This document shows, piece by piece, positions 8,456-19,392 of a stretch of 64,000 bases of DNA. The stretch comes from Ancylobacter gelatini (GTDB taxonomy: Bacteria > Pseudomonadota > Alphaproteobacteria > Rhizobiales > Xanthobacteraceae). How positions within the stretch are numbered: the stretch's first letter is position 1; each line of letters begins with the position of its first letter. Below the pieces are notes generated by a model, which had not been told where the DNA came from, ran no database searches, and was given only the letters and a program-made list of their open reading frames with translations. The stretch lies in NCBI RefSeq assembly GCF_022601675.1, contig NZ_JAKVIL010000008.1, forward strand, positions 1 through 64,000, read 5' to 3'. The position numbers were made by a program, and so were the translations under genes.

Positions 8456-10747
8456 TCACGCGCGGTCGCGACGGCGGACGAGGCTGCGGGGCGAGGAGTC
8501 CTTGAGCGATTTTCCACGTCCCGACAGGCTCGGATTGGTCATGAAATACTGTTGGGCGTTGAACGCTTCCTCGCCCTCGGCCGGCACTATGCGTTGAGAA
8601 CTGCCATCGGGCAACACGCGCCAGCTCTGCTGATTGTCCTGAAGGTTGGCGACCATGATCTGATCGAGGATCTGCATATGCACCGTGGGGTTGGTGATCG
8701 GACACAGCGATTCCACACGCCGGTCGAGATTGCGTGGCATCAGGTCGGCCGACGAGATGTAGACCGCCGCTTCCGCGTGCGGCAGGCCGTGGCCATTGCC
8801 GAAGGCATAGATCCGCGGATGTTCGAGGAAGCGGCCGACGATCGATTTGACCCGGATGTTCTCGGAAAGTCCCGGCACGCCGGGGCGCAGGCAGCAGATG
8901 CCGCGCACCACGATGTCGGTCTGCACGCCAGCCTGGCTGGCGCGATAGAGCGCGTCGATCACCGTCGGGTCCACCAGCGCGTTCATCTTGAGCCAGATCG
9001 CCGCCGGGCGGCCGGCGCGGGCGAACTCGATCTCGGCGTCGATGTGGTCGATGATGCGCTTCTTGAGCGTCAGCGGGGCGATCGCCAACGCCTCCAGCTC
9101 AGCGGGTTCGGCATAGCCGGTGATGAAGTTGAAGATGCGCGCCACATCGCGGCCGATCACCGGGTCGGCGGTGAAGAACGACAGGTCGGTGTAGATGCGC
9201 GCCGTGATCGGGTGGTAATTGCCGGTCCCGACATGGCAGTAACTCGCCAGCGAGCCGCCCTCGCGCCGCACCACCAGCGAGAGCTTGGCATGGGTCTTCA
9301 GCTCCAGGAAGCCGAACACAACCTGCACGCCGGCACGCTCCAGGTCGCGCGCCCAGCGGATATTGGCTTCCTCGTCGAAGCGGGCCTTGAGTTCGACCAG
9401 CGCGGTCACCGATTTGCCGGCCTCCGCCGCCTCGGCCAGCGCCTTGACGATCGGGCTGTCGGAGGAGGTGCGGTACAGTGTCTGCTTGATGGCGACGACA
9501 TTGGGGTCGCGCGCCGCCTGCCGCAGGAACTGGACCACCGCGTCGAAGGACTCGTAGGGGTGGTGGACCACGAGGTCCTTCTCGCGAATGGCGGCGAAGC
9601 AGTCGCCGGCATGGTCGCGAATACGCTCGGGGAAGCGCGGATTGTACGGCTTGAACTTGAGGTCGGGCCGATCGACACCGACGAGCTGGCTGAACTCGTT
9701 CAGGGCCAGCACGCCCTCGACCAGCATCACCTCGTCAGCCTTGATGCCGAGCTCGCGGGTGACGAAGTTGCGCAGCTCCTCGGGCATGGAGGCATCGACC
9801 TCAAGGCGGATCACCGTCCCGAGACGCCGGCGCTTCAGCGCGCTCTCGAACAGGCGCATCAGGTCCTCGGCCTCTTCCTCGACTTCGAGGTCGCTGTCGC
9901 GGATGACGCGGAAGCCGCCCTGCCCCTTCACCTGATAGCCAGGGAACAGGCGGCCGATGAACAGACCGATCATCTGTTCCAGCGTGATGAAGCGCTGGAT
10001 GCCGTTCTCGCCGTCCGGCAGCCGGATGAAGCGATCGATCTTGGCGGGCACGCGGATCAGCGCGTTCATTGACCGCCCATCCGTGATGCGCGCCAGCTGA
10101 AGCGCCAGCGAGAAGCCGAGATTGGGGATGAACGGGAACGGATGGGCCGGGTCGATGGCCAGCGGCGTCAGCACCGGGAAGACGTGGCTGAGGAAAAACT
10201 CGTCGAGCACCGCGCGATCGGCCTTGAGCACGTCCGATCCGTCGATCAGCACGACGCCGACCTCCTTCAGCTTGACGCGCAGCTCGCGCCAGCGAGCCTG
10301 CTGGTCGTTGGCGAGCCCGGCCACGGCGTCGCTGATCAGCGGAAGCTGCTCGGCCGGGGTGAGACCGTCCGGGCTCTTGCCGCCATAACCCTCGCGCACC
10401 TGCTCCTTGAGGCCGGCAACGCGCACCATGAAGAACTCGTCGAGATTATTCGCCGAGATCGAGAGGAAGCGCAGCTGCTCCAGCAGCGGATGGGCGCTGT
10501 TCGACGCTTCTTCCAGGACGCGGCGGTTGAACTGAAGCCAGGAAAGCTCACGGTTGATGAAGCGCTCCGGCGAGGCCATCAGATCGGCCTCCAGGGTCAC
10601 GGGCTGCACCGCCTGCGCCGTCTCCGGTACAACTTCCAGCACCGGCTGCATCTCGGTATCGGCCACGATGTCGGCTCCCCTGCTCTTGCTCGCTACCCGC
10701 TTGGTTCGCCGGGAAGTTCGCCGCGCTTCATGACCGCTGGATGACAT
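8456..10747 (-). CDS. ppk1: polyphosphate kinase 1
   Basis: Reversible synthesis of polyphosphate from ATP at the membrane or in the cytoplasm. The 763-aa product has the N-terminal domain ([18 protein letters not shown]), head domain and two phospholipase-D-like C-terminal domains. The phosphorylated histidine lies in [10 protein letters not shown] and the second conserved histidine in [26 protein letters not shown] and [10 protein letters not shown] are also typical. About 55 N-terminal residues before the domain are low-complexity and poorly conserved, so an internal start is possible. It is in one operon with perM-hdaA (23-base gap) and ppx (4-base gap). Confidence 0.97.
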   Translation of the reverse strand: MSSSGHEARRTSRRTKRVASKSRGADIVADTEMQPVLEVVPETAQAVQPVTLEADLMASPERFINRELSWLQFNRRVLEEASNSAHPLLEQLRFLSISANNLDEFFMVRVAGLKEQVREGYGGKSPDGLTPAEQLPLISDAVAGLANDQQARWRELRVKLKEVGVVLIDGSDVLKADRAVLDEFFLSHVFPVLTPLAIDPAHPFPFIPNLGFSLALQLARITDGRSMNALIRVPAKIDRFIRLPDGENGIQRFITLEQMIGLFIGRLFPGYQVKGQGGFRVIRDSDLEVEEEAEDLMRLFESALKRRRLGTVIRLEVDASMPEELRNFVTRELGIKADEVMLVEGVLALNEFSQLVGVDRPDLKFKPYNPRFPERIRDHAGDCFAAIREKDLVVHHPYESFDAVVQFLRQAARDPNVVAIKQTLYRTSSDSPIVKALAEAAEAGKSVTALVELKARFDEEANIRWARDLERAGVQVVFGFLELKTHAKLSLVVRREGGSLASYCHVGTGNYHPITARIYTDLSFFTADPVIGRDVARIFNFITGYAEPAELEALAIAPLTLKKRIIDHIDAEIEFARAGRPAAIWLKMNALVDPTVIDALYRASQAGVQTDIVVRGICCLRPGVPGLSENIRVKSIVGRFLEHPRIYAFGNGHGLPHAEAAVYISSADLMPRNLDRRVESLCPITNPTVHMQILDQIMVANLQDNQQSWRVLPDGSSQRIVPAEGEEAFNAQQYFMTNPSLSGRGKSLKDSSPRSLVRRRDRA

Positions 10748-10770
10748 TGAGAGCTTAACCTTAGGTCAAT

Positions 10771-11496
10771 TCAGGTGAATGGGAAGCCGGCGGACGGCAT
10801 GTCGCCCTCCGCCTCGCCGGTTTGCGCCCGCTCGCGCAGCAGTTCGGCCGCCAATGCGCGGGTCAGCGGCCGCTTGCGGGCCAGCGCCTCGCGGTCGAGC
10901 GCCGCGACCAGATCACGCAGCGCACCGATCGAGCGCTCGACGCGCGGCAGAAGATAGCTCAGCAGCGTGTCATCCGGGGAAATCTGCCGGTCCGCGAAAA
11001 GTTTCACCGCCACCATGGCCAGCAAACGGTCGTCCGGCGCGCCGATCTGCACGGCCGGCATTGCCCGAAGTCGCGAGGCGAGGTCCGGCGTGGCCACTTC
11101 CTGCGCCAGCGCGGCCGGCAGGCGGCGGCTGGTGACGAGGACGCTCGCGCGCTGCTCGCCGACGAGGTTGATGAGGTGGAACAGCGCGGTTTCGTCGAAA
11201 GGCCCCTCACCGAGATCTTCCACGACCAGCACCCCGCCGGCCAGCAGCGAAGGCACCGCCGCCGCTTCCAGCTTTGCCGCCGGCAGCACCGGCGCGCCGG
11301 CCTGCTCGGCGAAGATGGCCGCGAGATGGGACTTGCCCGAGCCTTCCGGCCCGCTCAGCGCCACCAGCCGCGCCGGCCAGACCGGCCAGGCGTCGATCAG
11401 CGCCAGCGCCGGCTCATTGGCAGGGGCAGGCAGGAAATCGGCCCGCGTGCGGCTCTCCGCATGCGGCAGATCTAGGGGCAGCTGGCGCGCGGCCAT
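10771..11496 (-). CDS. hdaA: DnaA regulatory inactivator, HdaA type
   Basis: A DnaA-like AAA+ protein of 241 aa that, with the sliding clamp, stimulates ATP hydrolysis by DnaA after initiation (RIDA). Residues 5-10, QLPLDL, match the clamp-binding motif QLxLxL of Hda proteins. Walker A is GPEGSGKSHL and Walker B is VLVVEDLG; SRLRAMPAVQIGAPDD is the sensor/arginine-finger region, and the C-terminus is a short helical lid without a DNA-binding domain IV. The frame is open to 11949 but the clamp motif fixes ATG 11496, which overlaps the perM stop by one base (TAATG). It is therefore translationally coupled to perM. Confidence 0.93.
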   Translation of the reverse strand: MAARQLPLDLPHAESRTRADFLPAPANEPALALIDAWPVWPARLVALSGPEGSGKSHLAAIFAEQAGAPVLPAAKLEAAAVPSLLAGGVLVVEDLGEGPFDETALFHLINLVGEQRASVLVTSRRLPAALAQEVATPDLASRLRAMPAVQIGAPDDRLLAMVAVKLFADRQISPDDTLLSYLLPRVERSIGALRDLVAALDREALARKRPLTRALAAELLRERAQTGEAEGDMPSAGFPFT

Positions 11497-12584
11497 TAGC
11501 TCACCAGCCCGTCTTCGGCGGGGGGCTCCTCGCCGGTATAGAGCGGACTCGCCAGATATTGCTGGATGCCAAACCGCACCAGCACGCCCACCGCCGCCGC
11601 CAGTGGCACCGCCAGCAGCAGGCCGAGGAAGCCCAGCAGGTAGCCGAAAGCGAGCAGGGCGAACATGAGCCACACCGGATGCAGCCCCACGCTCTCGCCC
11701 ACCAGCTTGGGCTGGAGAATGTAGCCTTCGATGAACTGGCCGAAGAAGAAGACGCACAGCACGATCACGATCATGGTGTAGTCCGGGAAGAACTGCACCA
11801 CCGCGACGCCAGCCGCCAGCACCAGCCCGGTCAGCGAGCCGACATAGGGGATGAAGGTGATCATTCCCGAGACGAGGCCGATGACGAAGCCGAAATTCAG
11901 CCCGGCAAGAGTGAGGCTCAGCGCGTAATAGGCGCCGAGAATGACGCACACTGCCGACTGCCCGCGCACGAAGCCGGCAATGGCGTGATCGATCTGGAGT
12001 GCCAGCTCACGAAGCTGCGGGCGCTGCTTCACCGGCAGCCAGGAATCCACCTTGTCGATCATGCTGTTCCAGTCGTTCAGCATGTAGAAGGCGACGACCG
12101 GGGTGATGACCAGCAGCGAGAACACCGAGAGCAGAGCCTGCCCGCCGGTCCAGATCGATTGCAGCAGGGTGAGCAGATAGGCCGCGCCTTGGGTGGCGAG
12201 GTCGCTCAGCCCCTGCCGGATCTGCGGCATGCGGTCGCCGATCACCGAGCGCAGCCAGTCCGCCTTCTCGCCCGTCGCGAGATTTTGCAGCTTCACGATG
12301 TATTCGGGTAGGTTGGTGATGAAGGCGGCGAGCTGCGAGGAGAAGATCGGCAACACCAGAAGCAGCAGCGCGATGCCGACCAGCAGCGTCACCGAGATGG
12401 TGAGCAGCGAGGCCAGCAGCCGATTCAGGCCGAAGCGCTCCAGCCGGGTGGTCAGCGGATTAAGGAAATAGGCCAGCGCCATGCCGGCGACGAAGGGCAG
12501 CAGCACGCTGGATAGCAGCCAGCAGGCCACGACGAACACCGCCAGCATCGAAAGCCAGAACGTCACCTGCTTGTGCCAGATCAT
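11496..12584 (-). CDS. AI-2E family transporter / PerM-like permease
   Basis: Polytopic inner-membrane protein of 362 aa with about eight hydrophobic segments: an N-terminal pair (WLSMLAVFVVACWLLSSVLL), a central soluble loop (about 85-160), and a C-terminal group containing FIPYVGSLTG and GQFIEGYILQPKLVG, both family signatures. The family exports autoinducer-2 in E. coli (TqsA) but most members have unknown substrates; some act as Na+/H+ antiporters. Here it heads the perM-hdaA-ppk-ppx operon, an arrangement common in Rhizobiales. A 221-base divergent region separates it from the benE-like gene. Confidence 0.92.
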   Translation of the reverse strand: MIWHKQVTFWLSMLAVFVVACWLLSSVLLPFVAGMALAYFLNPLTTRLERFGLNRLLASLLTISVTLLVGIALLLLVLPIFSSQLAAFITNLPEYIVKLQNLATGEKADWLRSVIGDRMPQIRQGLSDLATQGAAYLLTLLQSIWTGGQALLSVFSLLVITPVVAFYMLNDWNSMIDKVDSWLPVKQRPQLRELALQIDHAIAGFVRGQSAVCVILGAYYALSLTLAGLNFGFVIGLVSGMITFIPYVGSLTGLVLAAGVAVVQFFPDYTMIVIVLCVFFFGQFIEGYILQPKLVGESVGLHPVWLMFALLAFGYLLGFLGLLLAVPLAAAVGVLVRFGIQQYLASPLYTGEEPPAEDGLVS

Positions 12585-12805
12585 GCCACCGTCCGAATGT
12601 CCCCGAGGGATACCGCCACCGCTTCAATACCCTAGACAGGGCGGAAGTTCGGTTGAGGCCATTGATACAGCAAAATCCCGCGTGTGCGATGCACAACCCG
12701 CCCGTGCGCCTTTCATTCACCGCGCCGGCCGGCGGCTCCGTCCTTCGGACCCGTGACGCGGCGGCTGCGGCGTGGCACAAGGCGGTGATCCCTGTACCTG
12801 CCGCG

Positions 12806-13960
12806 ATGATTTCCATGCGCTTCTCAGTCCTCACCTCCGCCGTCGTCGCCGCGCTGGTCGGCTTCGGGGGAACCATCGCCATCGTGGTCGCCGCCTCGCA
12901 GGCGGCCGGGGCCGATCCGGGACAGATTTCCTCGGGCGTGGTCGGGCTGTGCCTGTCCATGGCGGCGACCAGCGCCTTTCTGGGCTGGCGCCACCGCCTG
13001 CCGATCATCACCGCCTGGTCGACGCCCGGTGCGGCGCTCGTGGCCGGCTCGCAGGGGCTTTCGATCAATGTGGCGGTCGGCGCCTTTCTCATGGTGGGCG
13101 CGCTGATCCTGGTTACCGCCGCGGTCAAGCCGCTCGGGGCGCTGGTGCAGCGCCTGCCGGTCGCGGTGGCCGCCGCCATGCTCGCGGGCGTGCTGTTCCG
13201 CTTCTGCACCGCCGTGTTCAGCAGCGCGCAGGTCGACCCGATGCTGGTGCTGCCGCTGGTGGTGCTGTTTCTGGTGGCGCGGCGCATCAGCCCGTTCGGC
13301 GCGGTGCTCGCGGTGCTGGGCGTCGGCATCGCCTTCGCCTTCTTCCTCGGCGAGGTCGCGCCGCTGCCGGAGCATATGCCGCTGCCGACGCTGACGCTGA
13401 TCTGGCCCGAATTCGACCTCCAGGCGCTGATCGGCATCGGCCTGCCGCTCTATCTCGTCACCATGGCCTCGCAGAACCTGCCGGGCTTCGCGGTGCTTCA
13501 GGCGGCCGGCTACACGCCCCCGACCCGCGCGATTCTGACGGTGACCGGTCTCGCCTCGCTGATTACCGCGCCCTTCGGCTCGCTGACGACCAATCTCGCG
13601 GCGATCACCGCCTCGATCTGCACCGGACCGGAAGCGCATCCCGATCCGGCCAAGCGCTGGATGGCGAGCCCGTGCTACGGCCTGTTCTATATCCTGCTCG
13701 CCATTGCCGGCGCGGCGCTGGTGGCGCTGATCGCCGCCCTGCCGGCGGCACTGATTGCCACCTTCGCCGGCCTCGCTTTGCTGGGGCCGCTGGTGAACGC
13801 GCTGGGCACCGCGATGGGCGATCCGGCCCGCCGCTTCCCGGCGGTGCTGACGCTCGCGGTCACGGCCTCGGGCGTCTCGATGGCGGGCATCGGTTCGGCA
13901 TTCTGGGGTCTTGCCGCCGGCCTGATCGCACTCGGCATCGACCATGCCGGGCGGCGCTGA
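12806..13960 (+). CDS. benE: BenE family benzoate/H+ symporter-like transporter
   Basis: A 384-aa membrane protein with ten to twelve hydrophobic segments. Family signatures include VGFGGTIAIVVAASQAAGA, the motif around GWRHRLPIITAWSTPGAALV, and TMASQNLPGFAVLQAAGY. BenE proteins are proton-coupled benzoate transporters, but there is no benzoate-degradation gene nearby, so the substrate here is open. The frame extends upstream to a TTG at 12653 and an ATG at 12689; the region between 12689 and 12806 does not resemble the family, and ATG 12806 or 12815 fits best although neither has a convincing ribosome binding site. It separates perM from purM, which are often neighbours in related genomes. 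Confidence 0.9.
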   Translation: MISMRFSVLTSAVVAALVGFGGTIAIVVAASQAAGADPGQISSGVVGLCLSMAATSAFLGWRHRLPIITAWSTPGAALVAGSQGLSINVAVGAFLMVGALILVTAAVKPLGALVQRLPVAVAAAMLAGVLFRFCTAVFSSAQVDPMLVLPLVVLFLVARRISPFGAVLAVLGVGIAFAFFLGEVAPLPEHMPLPTLTLIWPEFDLQALIGIGLPLYLVTMASQNLPGFAVLQAAGYTPPTRAILTVTGLASLITAPFGSLTTNLAAITASICTGPEAHPDPAKRWMASPCYGLFYILLAIAGAALVALIAALPAALIATFAGLALLGPLVNALGTAMGDPARRFPAVLTLAVTASGVSMAGIGSAFWGLAAGLIALGIDHAGRR

Positions 13961-14034
13961 CACCCTTGCACGCGCGCCGCGCCTTGCGAGGCGGCGGATA
14001 AGCGGCTAATCCGCCTCTCAATCCTCGGGAGCCA

Positions 14035-15113
<1,079 letters not shown>

Positions 15114-15117
<4 letters not shown>

Positions 15118-15767
15118 CCCGCAAACGCGTCGCCGTCCTTATCTCGGGCCGCGGCTCCAACATGATGTCGCTGCTGGAAGCGGCGGCGAACCCGGATTAC
15201 CCGGCCGAGATCGTGCGCGTCATCTCCAACCGGCCGGATGCTCATGGGCTGGTGCGTGCTGAGGCCGCCGGAATCGCCACGCTCGCGATCGATCACAAGA
15301 CCTATGCCGACCGCGCGAGCTTCGACGCCGCGCTCGACGTCGCTCTGGAAGAGGCCCAGGCCGACATCGTGTGCCTCGCCGGCTTCATGCGCCTGCTCAC
15401 CCCCGGTTTCACGCAGAAATGGCGCGGACGGATGATCAACATCCACCCGGCGCTGCTGCCGAGCTTCAAGGGCCTGCATACCCATGAGCGCGCGCTGGCC
15501 GAGGGCGTGAAGATCCACGGCTGCACCGTGCATTTCGTGACGCCTGAGATGGATGTCGGCCCGATCATCATCCAGGCCGCCGTGCCGGTGCTGGAGGGCG
15601 ATACGCCCGACACGCTGGGCGCGCGCGTGCTGGCGCAGGAGCATGTCATCTACCCGGCGGCTCTGCGACTGGTGAGCGAAGGGCGCGCACGCGTCGACGG
15701 CAACCGTGTCGCCATCGACGAGTTCGAGATCGTCCCGCCCGCGCTGGTGGTGCCTCCGGCGGGCTGA
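15114..15767 (+). CDS. purN: phosphoribosylglycinamide formyltransferase
   Basis: Transfers the formyl group of 10-formyl-THF to GAR in purine synthesis. The product is 217 aa. Key elements: N-terminal [14 protein letters not shown], the active-site region [35 protein letters not shown] (catalytic Asn-His) and [15 protein letters not shown] with the catalytic Asp. It starts at a GTG overlapping the purM stop by four bases, so the pair forms one translational unit. The tail of about 15 residues after the conserved core is variable. Confidence 0.96.
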
Positions 15768-15885
15768 GGCCGCTGGTCTACATCCAGTGAATTACTTCGA
15801 TACCACTTGCCGGACGCGTGGCAACGTTCGATCCTCTGCGCGCGGAAGTCGCGCATCGACCTGACGTCGGGGGCAAGGGAAAGCG

Positions 15886-16368
15886 ATGTTTCAGACGGCC
15901 ATCGCCTTCGTATTGGGTAATCTGCCGGCCATCCTGTTCGTCGGCGCCTTCGTCATGGCGGCATTGACCGGAAGGCCCGCTGATTATCCTGCCCGCCTTC
16001 TGGAATGGCTGCTGCTGGCAACCGGCATTGCCTATGTCTGGGCCGGCTTCTTCCACATCGCGTTCCCGCACATGGCGGCGGCGAGCATCGGCTGGGAGGT
16101 CAGCCCATTCCAGTTCGAGATAGGCGTCGCCGACGCCGCCATCGGGGTGATCGCGATTTTGTCGTTCTGGCGCTCGCTGGATTTCAAGGCGCCGGTCGTC
16201 GGCTATTATAGCCTGTTCTCCTTCGGGGTCGCCTACGGTCATTTCCGCGAGGCGTTCGAAGCGGGCGACACCTCGAAGAACAATTTCGGGCTGCTTCTGG
16301 TCATCACGCTGATCTACGCCGTGCTGCTGCCCGTGCTGTACTTGCTGGCACGGCGGAAGATCGCCTGA
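15886..16368 (+). CDS. DUF6790 family membrane protein
   Basis: A 160-aa protein with four to five hydrophobic helices. The pattern is that of small uncharacterised Rhizobiales membrane proteins: YVWAGFFHIAFPHMAAASIGW, then FQFEIGVADAAIGVIAILSF and YYSLFSFGVAYGHFREAFEAGDTSKNN, where charged residues sit between the helices. No function is known. The ATG follows a GGGAAAG site 5-10 bases upstream. It stands alone, 118 bases after purN and convergent with the transglutaminase gene. Confidence 0.8.
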   Translation: MFQTAIAFVLGNLPAILFVGAFVMAALTGRPADYPARLLEWLLLATGIAYVWAGFFHIAFPHMAAASIGWEVSPFQFEIGVADAAIGVIAILSFWRSLDFKAPVVGYYSLFSFGVAYGHFREAFEAGDTSKNNFGLLLVITLIYAVLLPVLYLLARRKIA

Positions 16369-16378
16369 ACGGGCGCGA

Positions 16379-17209
16379 TCAGGCGATCCCGACCGCCCGT
16401 ACCGTGGGCTGCTCCTCGTCCTGCGCATCGGAAGCCTCGATCGCGACCTTCATGCCTGTCATCTCGGCCTCGCCATAGATCGTGGCGAAGGCGGCGTCCG
16501 CCGCGTCGCGCCCGACCCCGATCCGCACCAGCCCCTGAAGCGCGGCCTTGCGCGTCGGATCGAATAGATACCAGGCATCGCCGAGATAGGCCTCGAACAC
16601 CGCGTGGAAATCCGGCGGGTCGAGCTGCCAGGCATAGGCGCTGGCAAAGCGGGCGGGGATGCCGAGCGCCCGGCAGAAGGCGATCGCCAGATGCGCGAAG
16701 TCGCGACACACGCCGGCACGCAGCACCATGGTGTCATAGGCCGAGGTCTGCGAATCCGAGGTGCCGCTCTGGTAATCGACATGCTCGTAGATCCAGTTGC
16801 AGATCTGCGTCACCCGGCCGTGGCCCGGCGGCAGCGCGCCGAATTCGCGGTGGGCGAAACGCGCCAGCACGTCGGACTGGCAGTAGCGGCTGGGATTAAG
16901 ATAGGGCGCGAGTTCGAGCGGTAGCTCGGCGATCGGCACCTCCGGTACCGTCGCCGGGTCGGCGTCGTGCATGTCGAGGGCGACCTCGGCGTCGTAGCTC
17001 ACCGAGAACGGCCCAGGCTGCACCATGACGCGCACAAGACGCGTCCCGCTCTCGCTGGCGACATGGCGGTCCAGCGCCTGCGGAGGATCGAGCACCAAGC
17101 TCTCCGAGAGGATGCGCTGGTTGCGCAGCGCCGCGGCCTCGACGTTCAGGATGAACAGCGTGGGCTGCTTGACCTCATAGTCGAGGCGGGAGGAGACGCG
17201 GAATTTCAT
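16379..17209 (-). CDS. transglutaminase-like cysteine peptidase family protein
   Basis: A 276-aa cytoplasmic-looking protein with an N-terminal beta-rich domain (1-150) typical of bacterial transglutaminase N domains and a transglutaminase core. The catalytic triad is visible: Cys in AGVCRDFAHL, His in DFHAVFEAYL and Asp in YLFDPTRKA. Such proteins hydrolyse or cross-link peptide amides; the substrate is unknown. MKFRVSSRLDYEV is the standard family start, so ATG 17209 is used rather than the upstream ATG at 17269. It lies 74 bases downstream of the molybdopterin oxidoreductase on the same strand and may share its transcript. Confidence 0.9.
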   Translation of the reverse strand: MKFRVSSRLDYEVKQPTLFILNVEAAALRNQRILSESLVLDPPQALDRHVASESGTRLVRVMVQPGPFSVSYDAEVALDMHDADPATVPEVPIAELPLELAPYLNPSRYCQSDVLARFAHREFGALPPGHGRVTQICNWIYEHVDYQSGTSDSQTSAYDTMVLRAGVCRDFAHLAIAFCRALGIPARFASAYAWQLDPPDFHAVFEAYLGDAWYLFDPTRKAALQGLVRIGVGRDAADAAFATIYGEAEMTGMKVAIEASDAQDEEQPTVRAVGIA

Positions 17210-17283
17210 CGGGCACCTTGCAGCTGAACGGGTCGCGGACAAGACGTTTGAACCGCCGCGAAGTTCCATGCGCCCGATACCGT

Positions 17284-19386
17284 TCAGCCTGTCGCGGGCG
17301 CCTGTTCTCGAATGATCCGCACCCGGTTGTCGTGAAACGCCGCGCCGCCCACCGGCGCAACCGGATCGGCGCCGGTCAGCGCGTTGATGCCGCGACCGCC
17401 GCGGTGGGCGCCGTTCGGCCAGATCGATTCCGCCACCACCACGCCGCGTCGCAGGCCGTCGAACAGCCGAGCGTGCAGTTCCACCCCGCCGCGCGCGCTC
17501 TCCACCCGCACCACATCGCCGGCCGCGATGCCGAGGCCGGCGGCGTCCTGCGGGTGGATCATCAGCTCCGGGCGCTTTTCACGCGCCACAGAACCCGGCG
17601 TCTCGGTAAAGCTGGAATTGAGGAAGGAGCGCGCCGGCGCCGTTACCAGCCGGAACGGGTACTCGGCGGTCGCCTCCTCGATCACGCCCCAATGATCGGG
17701 CCATTCCGGCATGTCGGCGACCGGGCCGAACTTCGCCGGCGCGGCATAAGGCACTTTCGGCCAGTTCGGCCTCAAGCGGAACTTGCCGTCCGGCCAGTTG
17801 AAGCCGCGCCCATAATGGGCGGTCTCGAAATCGGGCTGCACGTCGATGAAGCGCTTCTCCTCCAACTCGGCGAAGCTGCCGCGCCGGCTGGCCTGCAAGG
17901 TACGGTCGGCGATCGCGCGGGCGCTGAGCGCGAAACCCTCATGCTCGGCGCCTAGACGCTCGGCGAGCGCGCAGATCACCTCATGGTTGGAGCGGCACTC
18001 CCCCGGCGCGTCGACCAGCTTGGGGCCGGCGATCACATACTGGTTTCCGCCGCCCTGATAGATGTCGTCATGCTCGGTGAACATGGTCGCGGGCAGCACG
18101 ATGTCGGCGTACAGCGCGGTCTCGGTCATGAACTGCTCGTGCACCGCGACGAACAGGTCCTCGCGCGCAAAGCCCGCCCGCACCTTGTCCTGCTCCGGCG
18201 CCACCGAGACCGGGTTGGTGTTCTGGATCAGCATGGCCGTGACCGGCGGACCGCCGCCCAGCACCTCGGCATCGCCGCACAAAATGGCGCCGATGCGCGA
18301 CTGGTCGAGCATGCGCGCCCGCGACGCCGGGCCGCCCGTGCCCTCGATGAGTTGCTTGTTCCAGGCGAAAATCGCGCCATTGGTGTGAAATACGCCCCCG
18401 CCCTCGTGCCTCCAGGCGCCCGTAACGGCCGGAATGCAGGTCACGGCGTGCATGTTCACCGCGCCGTTGCGCGAGCGGGTGAAGCCGTAGCCGGCGCGGA
18501 TGAAAGTGCGCGGCGTGGCGCCGATCGCGTGGGCGAAGGCCTCGATCTCCGCAGCCGGCAGCCTGGTGATGGCGGCCGCCCATTCCGGCGTGCGGAGCTG
18601 TAGATGCGCCTCAAGCCCCGCGGCATCGTCGGTATGGCGCGCGAGATAGTCGCGATCCGCCATCCCGTCACGGAACAGCACATGCATCACCGCGCAGGCC
18701 AGCGCGCCGTCGGTGCCGGGGCGGATCAGCACCGGGATATCGGCCTGCTCCATGGTCGGCGAACGATAGACGTCGACCACCGCGATCTTCGCCCCGCGTT
18801 CCTTTCGGGCGCGGGTGGCGTGCGCCATGACGTTGATCTGGGTCGAGACCGGGTTGGTGCCCCAGATCACCACAAGGTCGCTCTTCGCCATCTCGCGCGG
18901 GTCGGGGCCGGCAAGGCGCCCTGTACCGGCGAGAAAGCCGCTCCAGGCCGGGTTGGTGCAGATGGTGGAGAAGAAGCGAGAATAGCCCTTAGCGTGGGTC
19001 AGCCGGTTGATGCCGTCGCGCATCACCAGCCCCATCGTACCGGCATAGTAATAGGGCCAGACCGCCTCGGGCCCGTGCGTCGCCTCGGCAGCGCGGAAGC
19101 GCGCGGCGATGGTGTCCAGCGCCTCGTCCCAGCCCATCGGCTCGAACTCGCAGCTGCCTTTCGGCCCGGTGCGGCGCAGGGGCCGGGTCAGCCGGTCCGG
19201 ATGGTTGGCGCGCTCCGCATAGCGCGCGACTTTCGCGCAGATGACGCCGGCGGTGTAGCTGTTGTCCTTCGAGCCGCGCACCCGGCCGATGCGCCCGCCG
19301 GAAATGTCGATTTCCAGCGCACAGGTCGACGGGCAGTCATGCGGACAGGCGGAATAGCCGGTGCGGATCGGGTTATGTTGATTCAT
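17284..19386 (-). CDS. molybdopterin oxidoreductase family protein (DMSO-reductase superfamily)
   Basis: A 700-aa molybdenum enzyme. The N-terminal 4Fe-4S site is ACPHDCPSTCALEI with a fourth cysteine in GVICAKVARYAERANHPDRLT. The catalytic domain follows (YYYAGTMGLVMRDGINRL, VIWGTNPVSTQI, LIQNTNPVSVAPEQ), and the C-terminal cofactor-binding barrel has SFTETPGSVAREKRP and WPNGAHRGGRGIN. No twin-arginine signal is present, so it should be cytoplasmic; the substrate and electron partner are unknown and no partner subunit is adjacent. Two ATGs are in frame: 19407 lies inside the terC1 terminator loop, whereas 19386 directly follows the terminator T-run and has GCGGAG as ribosome binding site, so 19386 is chosen. 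Confidence 0.92.
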   Translation of the reverse strand: MNQHNPIRTGYSACPHDCPSTCALEIDISGGRIGRVRGSKDNSYTAGVICAKVARYAERANHPDRLTRPLRRTGPKGSCEFEPMGWDEALDTIAARFRAAEATHGPEAVWPYYYAGTMGLVMRDGINRLTHAKGYSRFFSTICTNPAWSGFLAGTGRLAGPDPREMAKSDLVVIWGTNPVSTQINVMAHATRARKERGAKIAVVDVYRSPTMEQADIPVLIRPGTDGALACAVMHVLFRDGMADRDYLARHTDDAAGLEAHLQLRTPEWAAAITRLPAAEIEAFAHAIGATPRTFIRAGYGFTRSRNGAVNMHAVTCIPAVTGAWRHEGGGVFHTNGAIFAWNKQLIEGTGGPASRARMLDQSRIGAILCGDAEVLGGGPPVTAMLIQNTNPVSVAPEQDKVRAGFAREDLFVAVHEQFMTETALYADIVLPATMFTEHDDIYQGGGNQYVIAGPKLVDAPGECRSNHEVICALAERLGAEHEGFALSARAIADRTLQASRRGSFAELEEKRFIDVQPDFETAHYGRGFNWPDGKFRLRPNWPKVPYAAPAKFGPVADMPEWPDHWGVIEEATAEYPFRLVTAPARSFLNSSFTETPGSVAREKRPELMIHPQDAAGLGIAAGDVVRVESARGGVELHARLFDGLRRGVVVAESIWPNGAHRGGRGINALTGADPVAPVGGAAFHDNRVRIIREQAPATG

Positions 19387-19392
19387 GAAAAA

